A stretch of DNA of 64,000 bases, taken from a virus. Under the pieces are notes generated by a model, which searched no databases, was not told the origin of the DNA, and saw only the letters and a list, made by a program, of their open reading frames with translations. Both the position numbers and the translations under genes were made by a program. Location: the IMG/VR virus record IMGVR_UViG_3300023184_000026, positions 1-64,000 of that record; one strand, given 5' to 3'. Shown one piece after another: positions 36,051-44,437 of this stretch (position 1 is its first letter; every line of letters starts with the position of its first letter).

Positions 36051-37418
36051 GTGCAAATTGTAGAAACAGATTTTGACTTGGACTTGTTGATGTCTCATAT
36101 CACATCAGATATTATGGTGATAGATGCAGTGTATATGGACGCAGAAAAGCATATTGCAAATAATGAAGTTAGTGTTTTGTTCTTTTACTTTTTGGTATCA
36201 AAATCATATTGGTGCGTGCCAATAAAACACAATGAAGGTACAACTCCACCAGAATCTTTGTATAAAATCAAAGAAGCATTGAAAATCAGTATTCGCAACA
36301 AGTTTGTTATAGACAAAAAGAATATGGTGCAATTGATGGGTGAAGATTATGATTTTGTGGATGTTAATTTAATAAAGTATTTGAGCGAAGGTAAAATTGA
36401 TAACGCCGACTATAATACCAATGCTCACAAGTTTGTTGAAAATAATTTTAGAAATGTACCAGATGTAAACATGTGTGTGCCATTATTAAAGCATGCTCGC
36501 TCGTTCATGGAAAAAATAAAAGGTATTAATGAACTAGACACAAGTATTATACAAGAAGATGGATTCAAGTTTGTAAATAATACCACCACAAACTGCTTTG
36601 CAGAACTTGAAGCCAATGGCATATGTGTGAATGAAGATTTTACTGAAGAATTTGGCAATGAACAAACCAAGCATGTTAAAAACGGGCTTGTATATACACA
36701 GTATAACTTGTTGACTTCAACGGGCAGACCAAGCAACAGATTTGCAAGTGTAAATTATGCTGCTTTAAATAAAAGTGATGATAGCAGAACATGTTTTGTG
36801 AGCAGACATGGCAATGATGGTATGCTTGTTATGATGGATTATAATGCTTTTCATCCTCGTCTTATTGCTCATTTGGTCAACTTTCATATGGAAAAGAATG
36901 AAAATCCATATGCTTATCTATCCAAGTATTATTTTAACAAGAAAGATGCTAATGAAGAAGATATTGCAGTAGCCAAAGCATACACCTTTCCACAGATTTA
37001 TGGAGGGTTTGATAAGAAATGGCTGCACATACCATACTTTGCCAAGATTCAAGAATATATTGACCATAGATGGAAGTTCTATAATGAGAATGGATATATT
37101 GAAACTCCCAAATATAAAAGAAAAATCAAGACTTGTCATATTCCACAAGCCAATCCAAGCAAATTGTTTAATTATATATTACAAGCATTTGAAACCGAGA
37201 TGGCAGTAGATGTTTTAGGTGATCTATTAGAATACCTAAAAAACAAGAAAAGTAAGACTGTGCTATATACATATGACAGTATATTGTTTGATATGCACAA
37301 AGATGATAAGATGGATACTATAAAAAGATTAAAAAGCATCATGGAACGCGACAAGTTTCCGGTCAAAGTATATATTGGTAAAAATTACAAAGATATGAAG
37401 CATATTGATCTTGCTTGA
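36051..37418 (+). CDS. Short divergent family-A-like DNA polymerase
   Basis: 455 residues from a GTG start; no in-frame ATG lies before it. The C-terminal half follows the family-A palm and fingers order: TSTGRPSNRFASVNYAAL (~residue 224), motif A MMDYNAFHPRLIAHL with Asp263, motif B VAKAYTFPQIYGG (~308-320), QAFETEMAVDVL, and motif C YTYDSILFD with Asp409 in place of the usual HDE. So both metal-binding Asp are present. The ~200-residue N-terminal part has no visible exonuclease motifs. T4-like phages normally use a family-B polymerase (gp43); one may lie outside this window. It could act in repair or gap filling, or be the replicative enzyme. Confidence 0.7.
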   Translation: MQIVETDFDLDLLMSHITSDIMVIDAVYMDAEKHIANNEVSVLFFYFLVSKSYWCVPIKHNEGTTPPESLYKIKEALKISIRNKFVIDKKNMVQLMGEDYDFVDVNLIKYLSEGKIDNADYNTNAHKFVENNFRNVPDVNMCVPLLKHARSFMEKIKGINELDTSIIQEDGFKFVNNTTTNCFAELEANGICVNEDFTEEFGNEQTKHVKNGLVYTQYNLLTSTGRPSNRFASVNYAALNKSDDSRTCFVSRHGNDGMLVMMDYNAFHPRLIAHLVNFHMEKNENPYAYLSKYYFNKKDANEEDIAVAKAYTFPQIYGGFDKKWLHIPYFAKIQEYIDHRWKFYNENGYIETPKYKRKIKTCHIPQANPSKLFNYILQAFETEMAVDVLGDLLEYLKNKKSKTVLYTYDSILFDMHKDDKMDTIKRLKSIMERDKFPVKVYIGKNYKDMKHIDLA

Positions 37419-37468
37419 TATTTATAATATAGTTGTATATATCATAGACGGTTTTGTGGTATATATGA

Positions 37469-37477
37469 ATATTTATA
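37469..37477 (+). promoter_or_regulatory. ATATTTATA box, 4 nt before ATG
   Basis: ATATTTATA, then TACC, then ATG at 37482. A second ATATTTATA lies at 37418-37426, at the polymerase stop. Confidence 0.55.
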
Positions 37478-37481
37478 TACC

Positions 37482-39020
37482 ATGGACAAAAACAAGATCA
37501 TAAGCGACATTTTGAATGAATGGGCAATGCGTTCACATGATGGATTGGTGTCTGGGCATGACACACCGGAGAATGCAGAAATATTTGAAGATATGCTACT
37601 TGAGTATGGATTGTCTGAATCTGAAATTGGAGAAGTCACGGCCCCAGTGTTTACCGAGGGTGAAGAACCCAAAGTATATGGTGATGACCGTGATTATATT
37701 TTTAAAGTAATTGATCCAAAAGACCGCAAAAAGATACTGCATTTTATATCAGTTGGACATCCAAACCAGGATAAATATCCAGATAAATCCATATATAAAG
37801 GTCCACGAGAATTTCCAGACAAGACTTATAAGATAGGAAATAAAGAAAATCAGAGCGATGCTTTGGTAAAAGCCGAGAAAGATGAAAAATTAAAATCGTT
37901 GAGAAATCGTAAATCGGTGTCTATAGCAAATGTACAAAAATTGAAAAGAGTATTTGAAACTTTTCCAAACCAATCTTTGGTAAAAAAATACAAATCCATG
38001 TATGATAGTATACCAACGATTGAAGAAGCCATTGAAATATACAAGGGAACTAAATACCCAGAATTTCAATCATTGATCAATGCAATTGATGATGTTAAAT
38101 TTGCTGGCGGCGGTCGCGGAGAAATACCTATTGTTTTTATTCTGAAAGGCGCAAGGTCTGGTGGCGGAACTGAAATGGATATTTTGTTTGCTGAACTTGC
38201 GGATAAACAAGGTGGGGTGGAAGTCAAAGAAGTGACGGGTGCCACAATTGCAATAAGCGCGCCGACTTTGACCGGGTTTTCAAATTCAAAGTTTAATATT
38301 GCAATACATGAACTTGCTCTTGCTGTAAACAAAACGCCAAAAATGAAAGACTTTATGCTCAAGGTATTGAACGATACGGGCGTAAGTAATGGGGGTCTGT
38401 ATCCTGATATCGGAACTGACTCGGATTTGAAAAAACACGAAACTGCAATCAATTCTTTTTTTGAAGATCCAAAAGTAGGCGAAGTTTCAAAATTTTTACT
38501 AGATTCAATTTTTTTAATATCCGAGAAGATAATTCAAAGAAAAAATAATCCAGACAACAAAGAAAAAAAATCAATTGGTTCGGTGGAAATTGACATTGGA
38601 AATAAACACCGTGAATTTAAAGTACCCGACGACAAAGTACCTGAACTAAGTGCAGCAATAGATTCCACACGAGGAGAAGAAACTACATTGAATGTGCCGA
38701 TATCTCCCAAGGATGAAGAAGGTGATGAAGCAATCGCAGACAAGGCAATGAAGCTGGCTTTTTTTAGAGAGAATTGGGATGAAAAAAGAGTACAGGACGA
38801 AGTTATAAATCTTGTAATAGGAAAGTACAAGAGAATGATCATCATTAATAAAAAGAAGGGAACCAACGACGCAGTGTTGTACGATGAGTCCAAGATCAAA
38901 ACATTGGAGTTTGTAGCACTTGGATTTGGAAAATTATACATGTATGTACCCGGAATGGGCAGAAGCAAATCACAAGCCGCAGGCGATGTGGGTGCAGCCG
39001 CAGCAACCCCAACTTCATAA
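37482..39020 (+). CDS. Unknown tagged protein with possible nuclease-like motif
   Basis: 512 residues. Begins MDKNKIISDILNEWAMR, a variant of the tag helix. Residues ~205-260 hold a Gly-rich stretch then GGGTEMDILFAELADKQGGVEVKEV; the order E-x-D ... E-V-K is what a PD-(D/E)xK nuclease site looks like, but this is a weak match. The remainder is helical and charged, ending in a short Ala-rich tail (AAGDVGAAAATPTS). No family recognised. Its own promoter-like box suggests late expression despite lying next to replication genes. Confidence 0.6.
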   Translation: MDKNKIISDILNEWAMRSHDGLVSGHDTPENAEIFEDMLLEYGLSESEIGEVTAPVFTEGEEPKVYGDDRDYIFKVIDPKDRKKILHFISVGHPNQDKYPDKSIYKGPREFPDKTYKIGNKENQSDALVKAEKDEKLKSLRNRKSVSIANVQKLKRVFETFPNQSLVKKYKSMYDSIPTIEEAIEIYKGTKYPEFQSLINAIDDVKFAGGGRGEIPIVFILKGARSGGGTEMDILFAELADKQGGVEVKEVTGATIAISAPTLTGFSNSKFNIAIHELALAVNKTPKMKDFMLKVLNDTGVSNGGLYPDIGTDSDLKKHETAINSFFEDPKVGEVSKFLLDSIFLISEKIIQRKNNPDNKEKKSIGSVEIDIGNKHREFKVPDDKVPELSAAIDSTRGEETTLNVPISPKDEEGDEAIADKAMKLAFFRENWDEKRVQDEVINLVIGKYKRMIIINKKKGTNDAVLYDESKIKTLEFVALGFGKLYMYVPGMGRSKSQAAGDVGAAAATPTS

Positions 39021-39032
39021 AAAATAAAGACA

Positions 39033-39908
39033 ATGAATAATTTCATAAATAATATAATAACAGAAGCATCGTTGGATTGCAGAATTCCAAATGGAATGGT
39101 AAACTTGAAAAACACAGAACATATTCAAGTAGTTGCCGAGGCGATGTATGATGCTTGTGGAAATGAACAAGCGGTGAATGAGTTTGTTGAAAAATTCATG
39201 GATGAAGGTAAGTATCCAGAACGTCAGGCATACAATAAGGATGGATGGTTGGTGACATTTCCATCCGCCGAGTATAAACAAAAAGCACTAAAAAAAGGCA
39301 CACATTTTTCTTCTGATCCAACTCGCGGAAAAGGTGGAATGAATTTGTATTACAAAAAACGGGGTAAGCAAAAGAGACAAACACAGCAGGTGGCATCTAC
39401 CACACAGCAAGAAGAACCAGCAATTGCCAAATCACCAAGCAAAAAATTATCACCAATTGCAGACCCCGTCTCCACCAAACCGCAGGGTTCACCACAACCA
39501 CCGAGTTCATCTACAAGATCTGCAAGATTGGATGCACTGACAAAAAAACCCGACCTAGCGACACCAGCAAGATCGCCCACCGCGCCAACCGTCGCATCAA
39601 AAGAACCGACAGCACCTGTATCAAAAAAATCAGATTCTCCGACAGATGCGGATTTCATATCTACAAAGTCGGCAGAAACTCCTGCGATAGACGTTCCTGT
39701 GGTTACAACTCCACCCGCACAATACGCAGCGGCTTCAACAAAATTTGCAATTCAACGTGGATGGACATCTACTCCATATGGAGAATATAAAGACGGCGAA
39801 GGCAATCCGGTTGCTGTAGTAGGACTATCTGGTGAAGTTGTTCCGATACGAAATAATGATCGCGAAGAATACAAAATCTTTGCTGAAAAAATTATTCCAA
39901 AAGCATAA
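39033..39908 (+). CDS. Unknown tagged protein with disordered middle
   Basis: 291 residues. Begins MNNFINNIITEASLD, whose I-T-E-A-S fits a T4-type prohead-protease site. Residues ~65-105 hold KDGWLVTFPSAEYKQKALKKGTHFSSDPTRGKGG, a short module I recall from other phage proteins. Residues ~110-235 are Pro/Ser/Thr/Ala-rich and probably disordered. The C terminus is a small domain (FAIQRGWTSTPYGEYKDGEGNPVAVVGLSGEVVPI). Function unknown; follows another tagged gene by 12 bp. Confidence 0.6.
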   Translation: MNNFINNIITEASLDCRIPNGMVNLKNTEHIQVVAEAMYDACGNEQAVNEFVEKFMDEGKYPERQAYNKDGWLVTFPSAEYKQKALKKGTHFSSDPTRGKGGMNLYYKKRGKQKRQTQQVASTTQQEEPAIAKSPSKKLSPIADPVSTKPQGSPQPPSSSTRSARLDALTKKPDLATPARSPTAPTVASKEPTAPVSKKSDSPTDADFISTKSAETPAIDVPVVTTPPAQYAAASTKFAIQRGWTSTPYGEYKDGEGNPVAVVGLSGEVVPIRNNDREEYKIFAEKIIPKA

Positions 39909-39913
39909 CACAG

Positions 39914-40309
39914 ATGCCAGAATATAATGCACAACTGTTGTGTACGTTTGCGAAATATCAAACTTACGAAAATGAAATAACTGCATTAAGCAGCTATTAT
40001 CAAATCGTAGACAATAAAGTGTATGTATTACAAAGTGGAGACAATATTGACGATATATTTTTGACTTATAATGTAGTAAAGAATGGCAGTGAGTTTTATC
40101 CACATACCATGAGCGTGCATCGTAAAAAAGAATATAACATTATCTATAGCATAAATGCTTTGAATGAGTTGATCAAACTTGAGAATAATGGAGTAATGTC
40201 ATCTTCACATCAAATATCTTGGAACAATTATCGTAGCTGTTTTATCACATCGCGTGACGGAAAAGTAAAAATCACGCCAACAAAATTAGTCAAAATTATT
40301 AAAATATAA
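39914..40309 (+). CDS. Unknown small protein
   Basis: 131 residues (QLLCTFAKYQTYENEITALSSYYQIVDNKVYVLQSGDNIDDIFLTYNVV...). Mixed alpha/beta composition with no motif I recognise. It follows the tagged gene by 5 bp and is the last gene before the 200-bp SSB leader, so it probably ends that unit. Confidence 0.55.
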   Translation: MPEYNAQLLCTFAKYQTYENEITALSSYYQIVDNKVYVLQSGDNIDDIFLTYNVVKNGSEFYPHTMSVHRKKEYNIIYSINALNELIKLENNGVMSSSHQISWNNYRSCFITSRDGKVKITPTKLVKIIKI

Positions 40310-40509
40310 TTACTAAATTTTCTGGGTATTTAACCTATGAATTTATACTTATATTTGAATTAACAAATGACTAATTAACGATTAAAAAATGAGCATATTG
40401 CTTATTATAGATTGACCATTGTCATTTGTTGATGCATTGTATCAACCTTGACCTAGTTGATGCATTTCAAATTGGTCAAACAAGATTAAACATTAACAAA
40501 TAAAAAATT
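40310..40509 (+). promoter_or_regulatory. Structured leader of the SSB gene
   Basis: 200 bp without a gene. GTTGATGCATT occurs twice (40428-40438, 40456-40466). The first copy can form a hairpin with ATCAAC at 40441-40446. TTGACC (40412-40417) is mirrored by GGTCAA (40474-40479), enclosing the repeats. ATTAACAAATAA (40492-40503) precedes the ATG by 6 nt, as at the gp41 gene. T4 gp32 is known to repress its own translation through its leader; a similar control here is inferred. Confidence 0.5.
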
Positions 40510-41328
40510 ATGGCATTAGATCTATCAAAAATTAAATCGCGTCTTGATTCTCTCAAGAGCAACACAACAAAATCCACTTCATTGTGGAAACCACAAGGTA
40601 AACAAACGATCCGTATTGTTCCTTACTCACACAATCCTGAAAATCCGTTCATTGAACTGCTTTTTCATTACAACATGAACGGTAAGACATATTTGTCTCC
40701 ATCTTCGTTTGGTCGTCCAGATCCAATCGTTGAGTTTGCCAGCAAGCTCAAGAAGACTGGCAGCAAAGAAGAATGGAAACAGGGTCGTGCATTGGAACCA
40801 AAACTTCGTACATATGTTCCTATTCTTGTTCGCGGTCAAGAATCTGAAGGTGTGAAATTCTGGGGTATGGGCAAGCAAGTATATCAAGAAATTCTTGCCA
40901 TCATTGCTGATCCTGACTATGGTGATATTACTGACCTAAAATCTGGTCGAGATATTACTGTGGAATTCAAAACCGCAGAAGAAACCGGAAAGTCATTTCC
41001 AGAAACTACAATTCGCGTCAAGCCAAACGCAACTGTTGCGTTTGATGTGAATGATGGTGCAGTCAAGGAAAAGGTCAAGAATCAGAAGAACGTCACAGAC
41101 CTGTTTCCTGAATTGACTTATGATGAACTGGCATCTGTTATGGATACTTGGCTCAATGCCTCAGAAGCAAATCCAGACGGTGATTCTGCACCAGAAACAA
41201 CCGACACTGCATCGGAAGAACCTGCTGTAAAGCCGGTTGTGAGTGCAACCGCCAAGGCTTCTGTCAAGGCTCCTGCCAACACAAAGGCAATTGCTGACGA
41301 GTTTAATGATTTGTTCAACAACGCCTAA
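40510..41328 (+). CDS. 32: Single-stranded DNA-binding protein, gp32-like
   Basis: 272 residues (T4 gp32 has 301). Family features: the basic N terminus LSKIKSRLDSLKS, the core TIRIVPYSHNPENPFIELLFHYNM and YLSPSSFGRPDPIVEFASKL, then WKQGRALEPKLRTYVPILVRGQE and a GVKFWGMGKQVYQEIL strand region. It ends in an Ala/Thr/Glu-rich linker and the acidic tip ADEFNDLFNNA used by such proteins to contact replication partners. It has no Cys, so the zinc site of T4 gp32 is absent. It coats ssDNA for the polymerase, UvsX and helicase encoded nearby. Confidence 0.88.
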   Translation: MALDLSKIKSRLDSLKSNTTKSTSLWKPQGKQTIRIVPYSHNPENPFIELLFHYNMNGKTYLSPSSFGRPDPIVEFASKLKKTGSKEEWKQGRALEPKLRTYVPILVRGQESEGVKFWGMGKQVYQEILAIIADPDYGDITDLKSGRDITVEFKTAEETGKSFPETTIRVKPNATVAFDVNDGAVKEKVKNQKNVTDLFPELTYDELASVMDTWLNASEANPDGDSAPETTDTASEEPAVKPVVSATAKASVKAPANTKAIADEFNDLFNNA

Positions 41329-41360
41329 TAAGCGTTGATCAATCAATAAACTAAATTATA

Positions 41361-41399
41361 AAAGGGTGTACTGTTGTACACAATGGTACACCCTTTTTA
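41361..41399 (+). terminator. Rho-independent terminator after SSB
   Basis: AAAGGGTGTAC (41361-41371) pairs with GTACACCCTTT (41386-41396), T run after. Confidence 0.9.
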
Positions 41400-41421
41400 A
41401 CTTTTAAAAATAATAATTATT

Positions 41422-42654
41422 ATGGAAAAAGAAAAAAAGAAAAAGTCCGTAGAAGTAGAAATTACATCCGGTCGAGACGAATTGGCAGAAGCATTGGCCG
41501 AGTCTATCAACAAGAACAGTGACGGTAAAGTTGCTTTCTTTCTTGACGCCGAAGATGATCCTTCTCAAATAGTTGATTGGGTTTCTAGCGGAAACAGTTT
41601 GGTTGATTTGGCTATTGCCAATCGTCCAAACGCGGGTTTGCCCGTGGGTCGAATCACTGAACTAACTGGTCTTGAAGCATCCGGAAAAAGTTTAATGGGT
41701 GCTCATTTGCTTGCAGAAACACAACGCAAGGGAGGTATGGCAGTTTTCATTGACACGGAAACATCCGTTTCAACTGAATTCTTGACTGCAATTGGAGTTG
41801 ATGTACCAAAAATGTTGTATATCAATGTTGATACTGTCGAAGATATCTTTGATAAAATCGAGGAAATCATCGGTTATGTTCGCAAGAGCAGCAAGAATCG
41901 TCTTGTTACAATTCTGGTTGATTCGGTTGCTGCTGCTTCCACAAAAAAGGAAATGGCAAGCGATCACGGTGCTGATGGTTATGCCACTGGCAAAGCCATC
42001 GCAATCAGCAAAGCAATGAGAAAGATCACAGGGCTGATTGCCAAACAGCGTATTTGTTTGGCTTTCACCAATCAACTTCGCCAAAAGGTTGGCTTTGTGG
42101 GACTGGGCGATCCATACACAACCAGTGGTGGCAAGGCTCTTGCTTTCCACGCCTCGTTGCGTTTGCGTCTAAAGAGCATCGGTCAAATCAAAAACAACGA
42201 CAAGCAAGCAATTGGTATCAAAACCAAATGCACGGTTATCAAAAACCGCATGGGACCACCAATGCGTTCTGTTGAGTTTGATATCTATTTTGACCGTGGT
42301 ATTGACAACTATGGAAATTGGTTGGAAAAATTGATTGAATGGGATGTTGTTACCAACGCCAAGAAGGTCAAAGTTGCGGGTGAGAAAAAAACCAAGAAGC
42401 AATTGGAAGAAGAAAAAGAAGAAGACAAGAAAGCAAAGAATCTTCAATTCATCATGGAGGTTGCTGGTAAAGAACCAGAAACCGTTGTGTTTGAAAAGAG
42501 AGACTTGCCAAAGTTGCTTGTTGATCGCCCCGAATGTAAAGAATACTTGTATTCTAAGATTTGCGAGCAATTCGTAATGAAATACAAGGCACCGAATAGT
42601 GAAATGGCAGATGATATTTCATATGATTCGGAAGCAGAAGGAATGGAAGATTAA
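41422..42654 (+). CDS. uvsX: UvsX/RecA-type recombinase
   Basis: 410 residues. RecA-fold signatures: Walker A GLEASGKS (~residues 83-90), a VFIDTETSVS acidic strand, Walker B region VTILVDSVAAAS, the DNA-loop region around GADGYATGKAIAISKAM, and CLAFTNQLRQKVG...TTSGGKALAFHASLRL, typical of RecA/UvsX L2. The C-terminal ~90 residues are charged (EEEKEEDKKAKN) then variable. It makes filaments on ssDNA and drives strand exchange and recombination-dependent replication. It follows the SSB gene after a terminator. Confidence 0.92.
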   Translation: MEKEKKKKSVEVEITSGRDELAEALAESINKNSDGKVAFFLDAEDDPSQIVDWVSSGNSLVDLAIANRPNAGLPVGRITELTGLEASGKSLMGAHLLAETQRKGGMAVFIDTETSVSTEFLTAIGVDVPKMLYINVDTVEDIFDKIEEIIGYVRKSSKNRLVTILVDSVAAASTKKEMASDHGADGYATGKAIAISKAMRKITGLIAKQRICLAFTNQLRQKVGFVGLGDPYTTSGGKALAFHASLRLRLKSIGQIKNNDKQAIGIKTKCTVIKNRMGPPMRSVEFDIYFDRGIDNYGNWLEKLIEWDVVTNAKKVKVAGEKKTKKQLEEEKEEDKKAKNLQFIMEVAGKEPETVVFEKRDLPKLLVDRPECKEYLYSKICEQFVMKYKAPNSEMADDISYDSEAEGMED

Positions 42655-42664
42655 AGAAATTAAT

Positions 42665-42690
42665 CGTGTGGAGTGAAATACCTCCACACG
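42665..42690 (+). terminator. Perfect 9-bp hairpin between genes
   Basis: CGTGTGGAG and CTCCACACG with an 8-nt loop, 10 nt after the uvsX stop. There is no T run (GTTCTC follows), so it may be an RNA-stability or processing hairpin instead of a terminator. Confidence 0.5.
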
Positions 42691-42708
42691 GTTCTCAAAT
42701 AAAATATT

Positions 42709-42945
42709 ATGGCTACAAAAAAAGAAAACAAGAAAAAAATTCCTCTCGAAGAATTGAGTTATGAGAGTTTTGAAAAGATGACTGAAGAAGAAGTGTTTAA
42801 AACATATTCGGCTGACATTAAAGATTATGGGCGTTGGCTTTGGAGAGAGCAAGATAAAGGTGGTCCCACATATTCTTTGCAGCAATGCATTGAACAAGCA
42901 AAGCAGGAGTTGATGGAAGGTAATTGGGGTCCAGCATCCGAATAA
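42709..42945 (+). CDS. Small acidic/basic protein of the replication region
   Basis: 78 residues: Lys-rich start (MATKKENKKKIP) and an acidic helical body ending YSLQQCIEQAKQELMEGNWGPASE. Unknown family. Sits between uvsX and a similar small gene with a 4-bp gap, so probably co-transcribed. Confidence 0.6.
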   Translation: MATKKENKKKIPLEELSYESFEKMTEEEVFKTYSADIKDYGRWLWREQDKGGPTYSLQQCIEQAKQELMEGNWGPASE

Positions 42946-42949
42946 TATT

Positions 42950-43306
42950 ATGGCAACAAAAAATAGATATATTACATCAAATTTTACACCCGCTGAACCA
43001 GAAGAATTTCAGAAATGGTGCAAAGAAAAGAAGATTGAAATTCATAAAACTGGATATGGAGATAATGTATATTTGACTACAAATAAATGCAATCTTAGAT
43101 ATGATGAGCAACTTGTTCGTTTTACAAAACATGACAATGTAGCACTTCGCACTGTTATGCTTTGTGAAATACGATTCAAAGGAAATGAACTAATGGGATC
43201 AACATTCTGTAAAGTAGATGACAGTGGTATAAAAGAAGTTGGTGGATTATCATATCTACACAATATGCAAAGATTCTTCAACGCCATATTGGAACAAACA
43301 AAGTAA
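42950..43306 (+). CDS. Unknown small protein of the replication region
   Basis: 118 residues with a compact alpha/beta look (TAPEEFQKW-type start FTPAEPEEFQKWCKEKKIEIHKTGYGDNVYLTTNKCNLRYDEQLVRF, then KVDDSGIKEVGGLSYLHNMQRFFNAIL). No family recognised. It directly abuts the exonuclease gene (stop TAA, then ATG). Confidence 0.6.
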   Translation: MATKNRYITSNFTPAEPEEFQKWCKEKKIEIHKTGYGDNVYLTTNKCNLRYDEQLVRFTKHDNVALRTVMLCEIRFKGNELMGSTFCKVDDSGIKEVGGLSYLHNMQRFFNAILEQTK

Positions 43307-44371
43307 ATGCAAGATCCAACAAAAAAGAAATTCGCATCAATATTCTCTCAGATAAAATCTGAACATGCTTCATTGCCTGTAAACACAAAGAAAGAAAAAA
43401 ATAGTGATATTCTTGTGGTTGATGGAACCAACAATTTTATTCGTTGTTGGACCGTAGTGCCAACTTTGAGTGATAATGGTGAGCATGTTGGTGGCGTGTC
43501 TGGGTTTTTGAGTAGTTTGGGTTATGCTATCAAACTGTTGCGTCCAACCAGAGTCATTGTTGTATTTGACGGCAAAGGTGGCAGTGAACGTCGCAGAAAG
43601 TTATATCCACAATATAAAGATGGTAGAAAGGTTATGAAACGACTCAATCGTGCATATGAAGATATGAGCGATGGAAATACTGAACAAAAATCGGTTGTAG
43701 AGCAAATGGGCAAACTTGTATCTTTTCTACAAGAACTGCCAGTGAGTATTGTATCAATTGATTATATTGAAGCAGATGACACAATTGGATATATTGCCAC
43801 ACAGATGTATAAAGATAGTAGAATCACTATCATGAGTGCTGATAAAGATTTTCTACAACTGGTAAATGATCGTGTACAAATTTGGAGTCCAATCAAGAAA
43901 AAGATTTATGGAGTACAGGATGTAATCAATGAGTATGGTATTCATCCCAGCAACTTTATTTATTATCGTATACTAGAAGGAGATTCTTCTGATAATATTG
44001 ATGGTGTAAGCGGCATTGGACTAAAAACTGCGATCAAAAGATTTCCTATGCTCGTTGAATCAACCGAGACTTCGGTAGAAAATATTCTACTTCGAGCCAA
44101 AGATTGTATCAATGAGTCTAAAGTATATGCTACGGTTATTGAAAATTCAGAAATTGTACAACGTAACTATACGCTGATGCAACTGAAAGAACCGAGTTTT
44201 GCACCATCTTTGCAAATGAAGATTGACGAATCGGTACAACGCATATATGATTTCAACAAGTTTCGGTTTATTCAGAAACTAACCACATATGGTATGCATA
44301 CAAGTATACCAAATTTTCATGTGTGGTTGCAAGAAGTGTTCTATCCTTTATCGGTGTTGGCCACTTCTTAA
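43307..44371 (+). CDS. rnh: RNase H/FEN-type 5'-3' exonuclease
   Basis: 354 residues. PIN/FEN nuclease with the expected acidic residues: ILVVDGTNNFIRCW, VIVVFDGKGGSERRRKLYPQYKDGR, IEADDTIGYIA (~residue 155), and MSADKDFLQLV. A helix-3-turn-helix DNA-binding motif follows (EGDSSDNIDGVSGIGLKTAIKRFP, ~225-240). This is the organisation of T4 RNase H, which removes Okazaki primers and flaps. It sits next to uvsX and the helicase. Confidence 0.9.
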   Translation: MQDPTKKKFASIFSQIKSEHASLPVNTKKEKNSDILVVDGTNNFIRCWTVVPTLSDNGEHVGGVSGFLSSLGYAIKLLRPTRVIVVFDGKGGSERRRKLYPQYKDGRKVMKRLNRAYEDMSDGNTEQKSVVEQMGKLVSFLQELPVSIVSIDYIEADDTIGYIATQMYKDSRITIMSADKDFLQLVNDRVQIWSPIKKKIYGVQDVINEYGIHPSNFIYYRILEGDSSDNIDGVSGIGLKTAIKRFPMLVESTETSVENILLRAKDCINESKVYATVIENSEIVQRNYTLMQLKEPSFAPSLQMKIDESVQRIYDFNKFRFIQKLTTYGMHTSIPNFHVWLQEVFYPLSVLATS

Positions 44372-44391
44372 TTTTACATTCTAATTAACAA

Positions 44392-44432
44392 TTGACTAAA
44401 TAACAAATACGAAATATCGTATTAACAAATAA
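44392..44432 (+). promoter_or_regulatory. Sigma70-like promoter with overlapping hairpin and leader motif
   Basis: TTGACT (44392-44397), 17 nt, TATCGT (44415-44420). The -10 side lies inside an inverted repeat AATACGA (44406-44412)/TCGTATT (44417-44423), a possible operator. ATTAACAAATAA (44421-44432) then precedes the ATG by 5 nt, as in the SSB leader. Confidence 0.45.
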
Positions 44433-44437
44433 CTATT

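Noticed and set aside
36049-36063. ATG two bases before the polymerase GTG start
   Set aside because: That frame meets a stop after four codons, so GTG at 36051 is the likely start.
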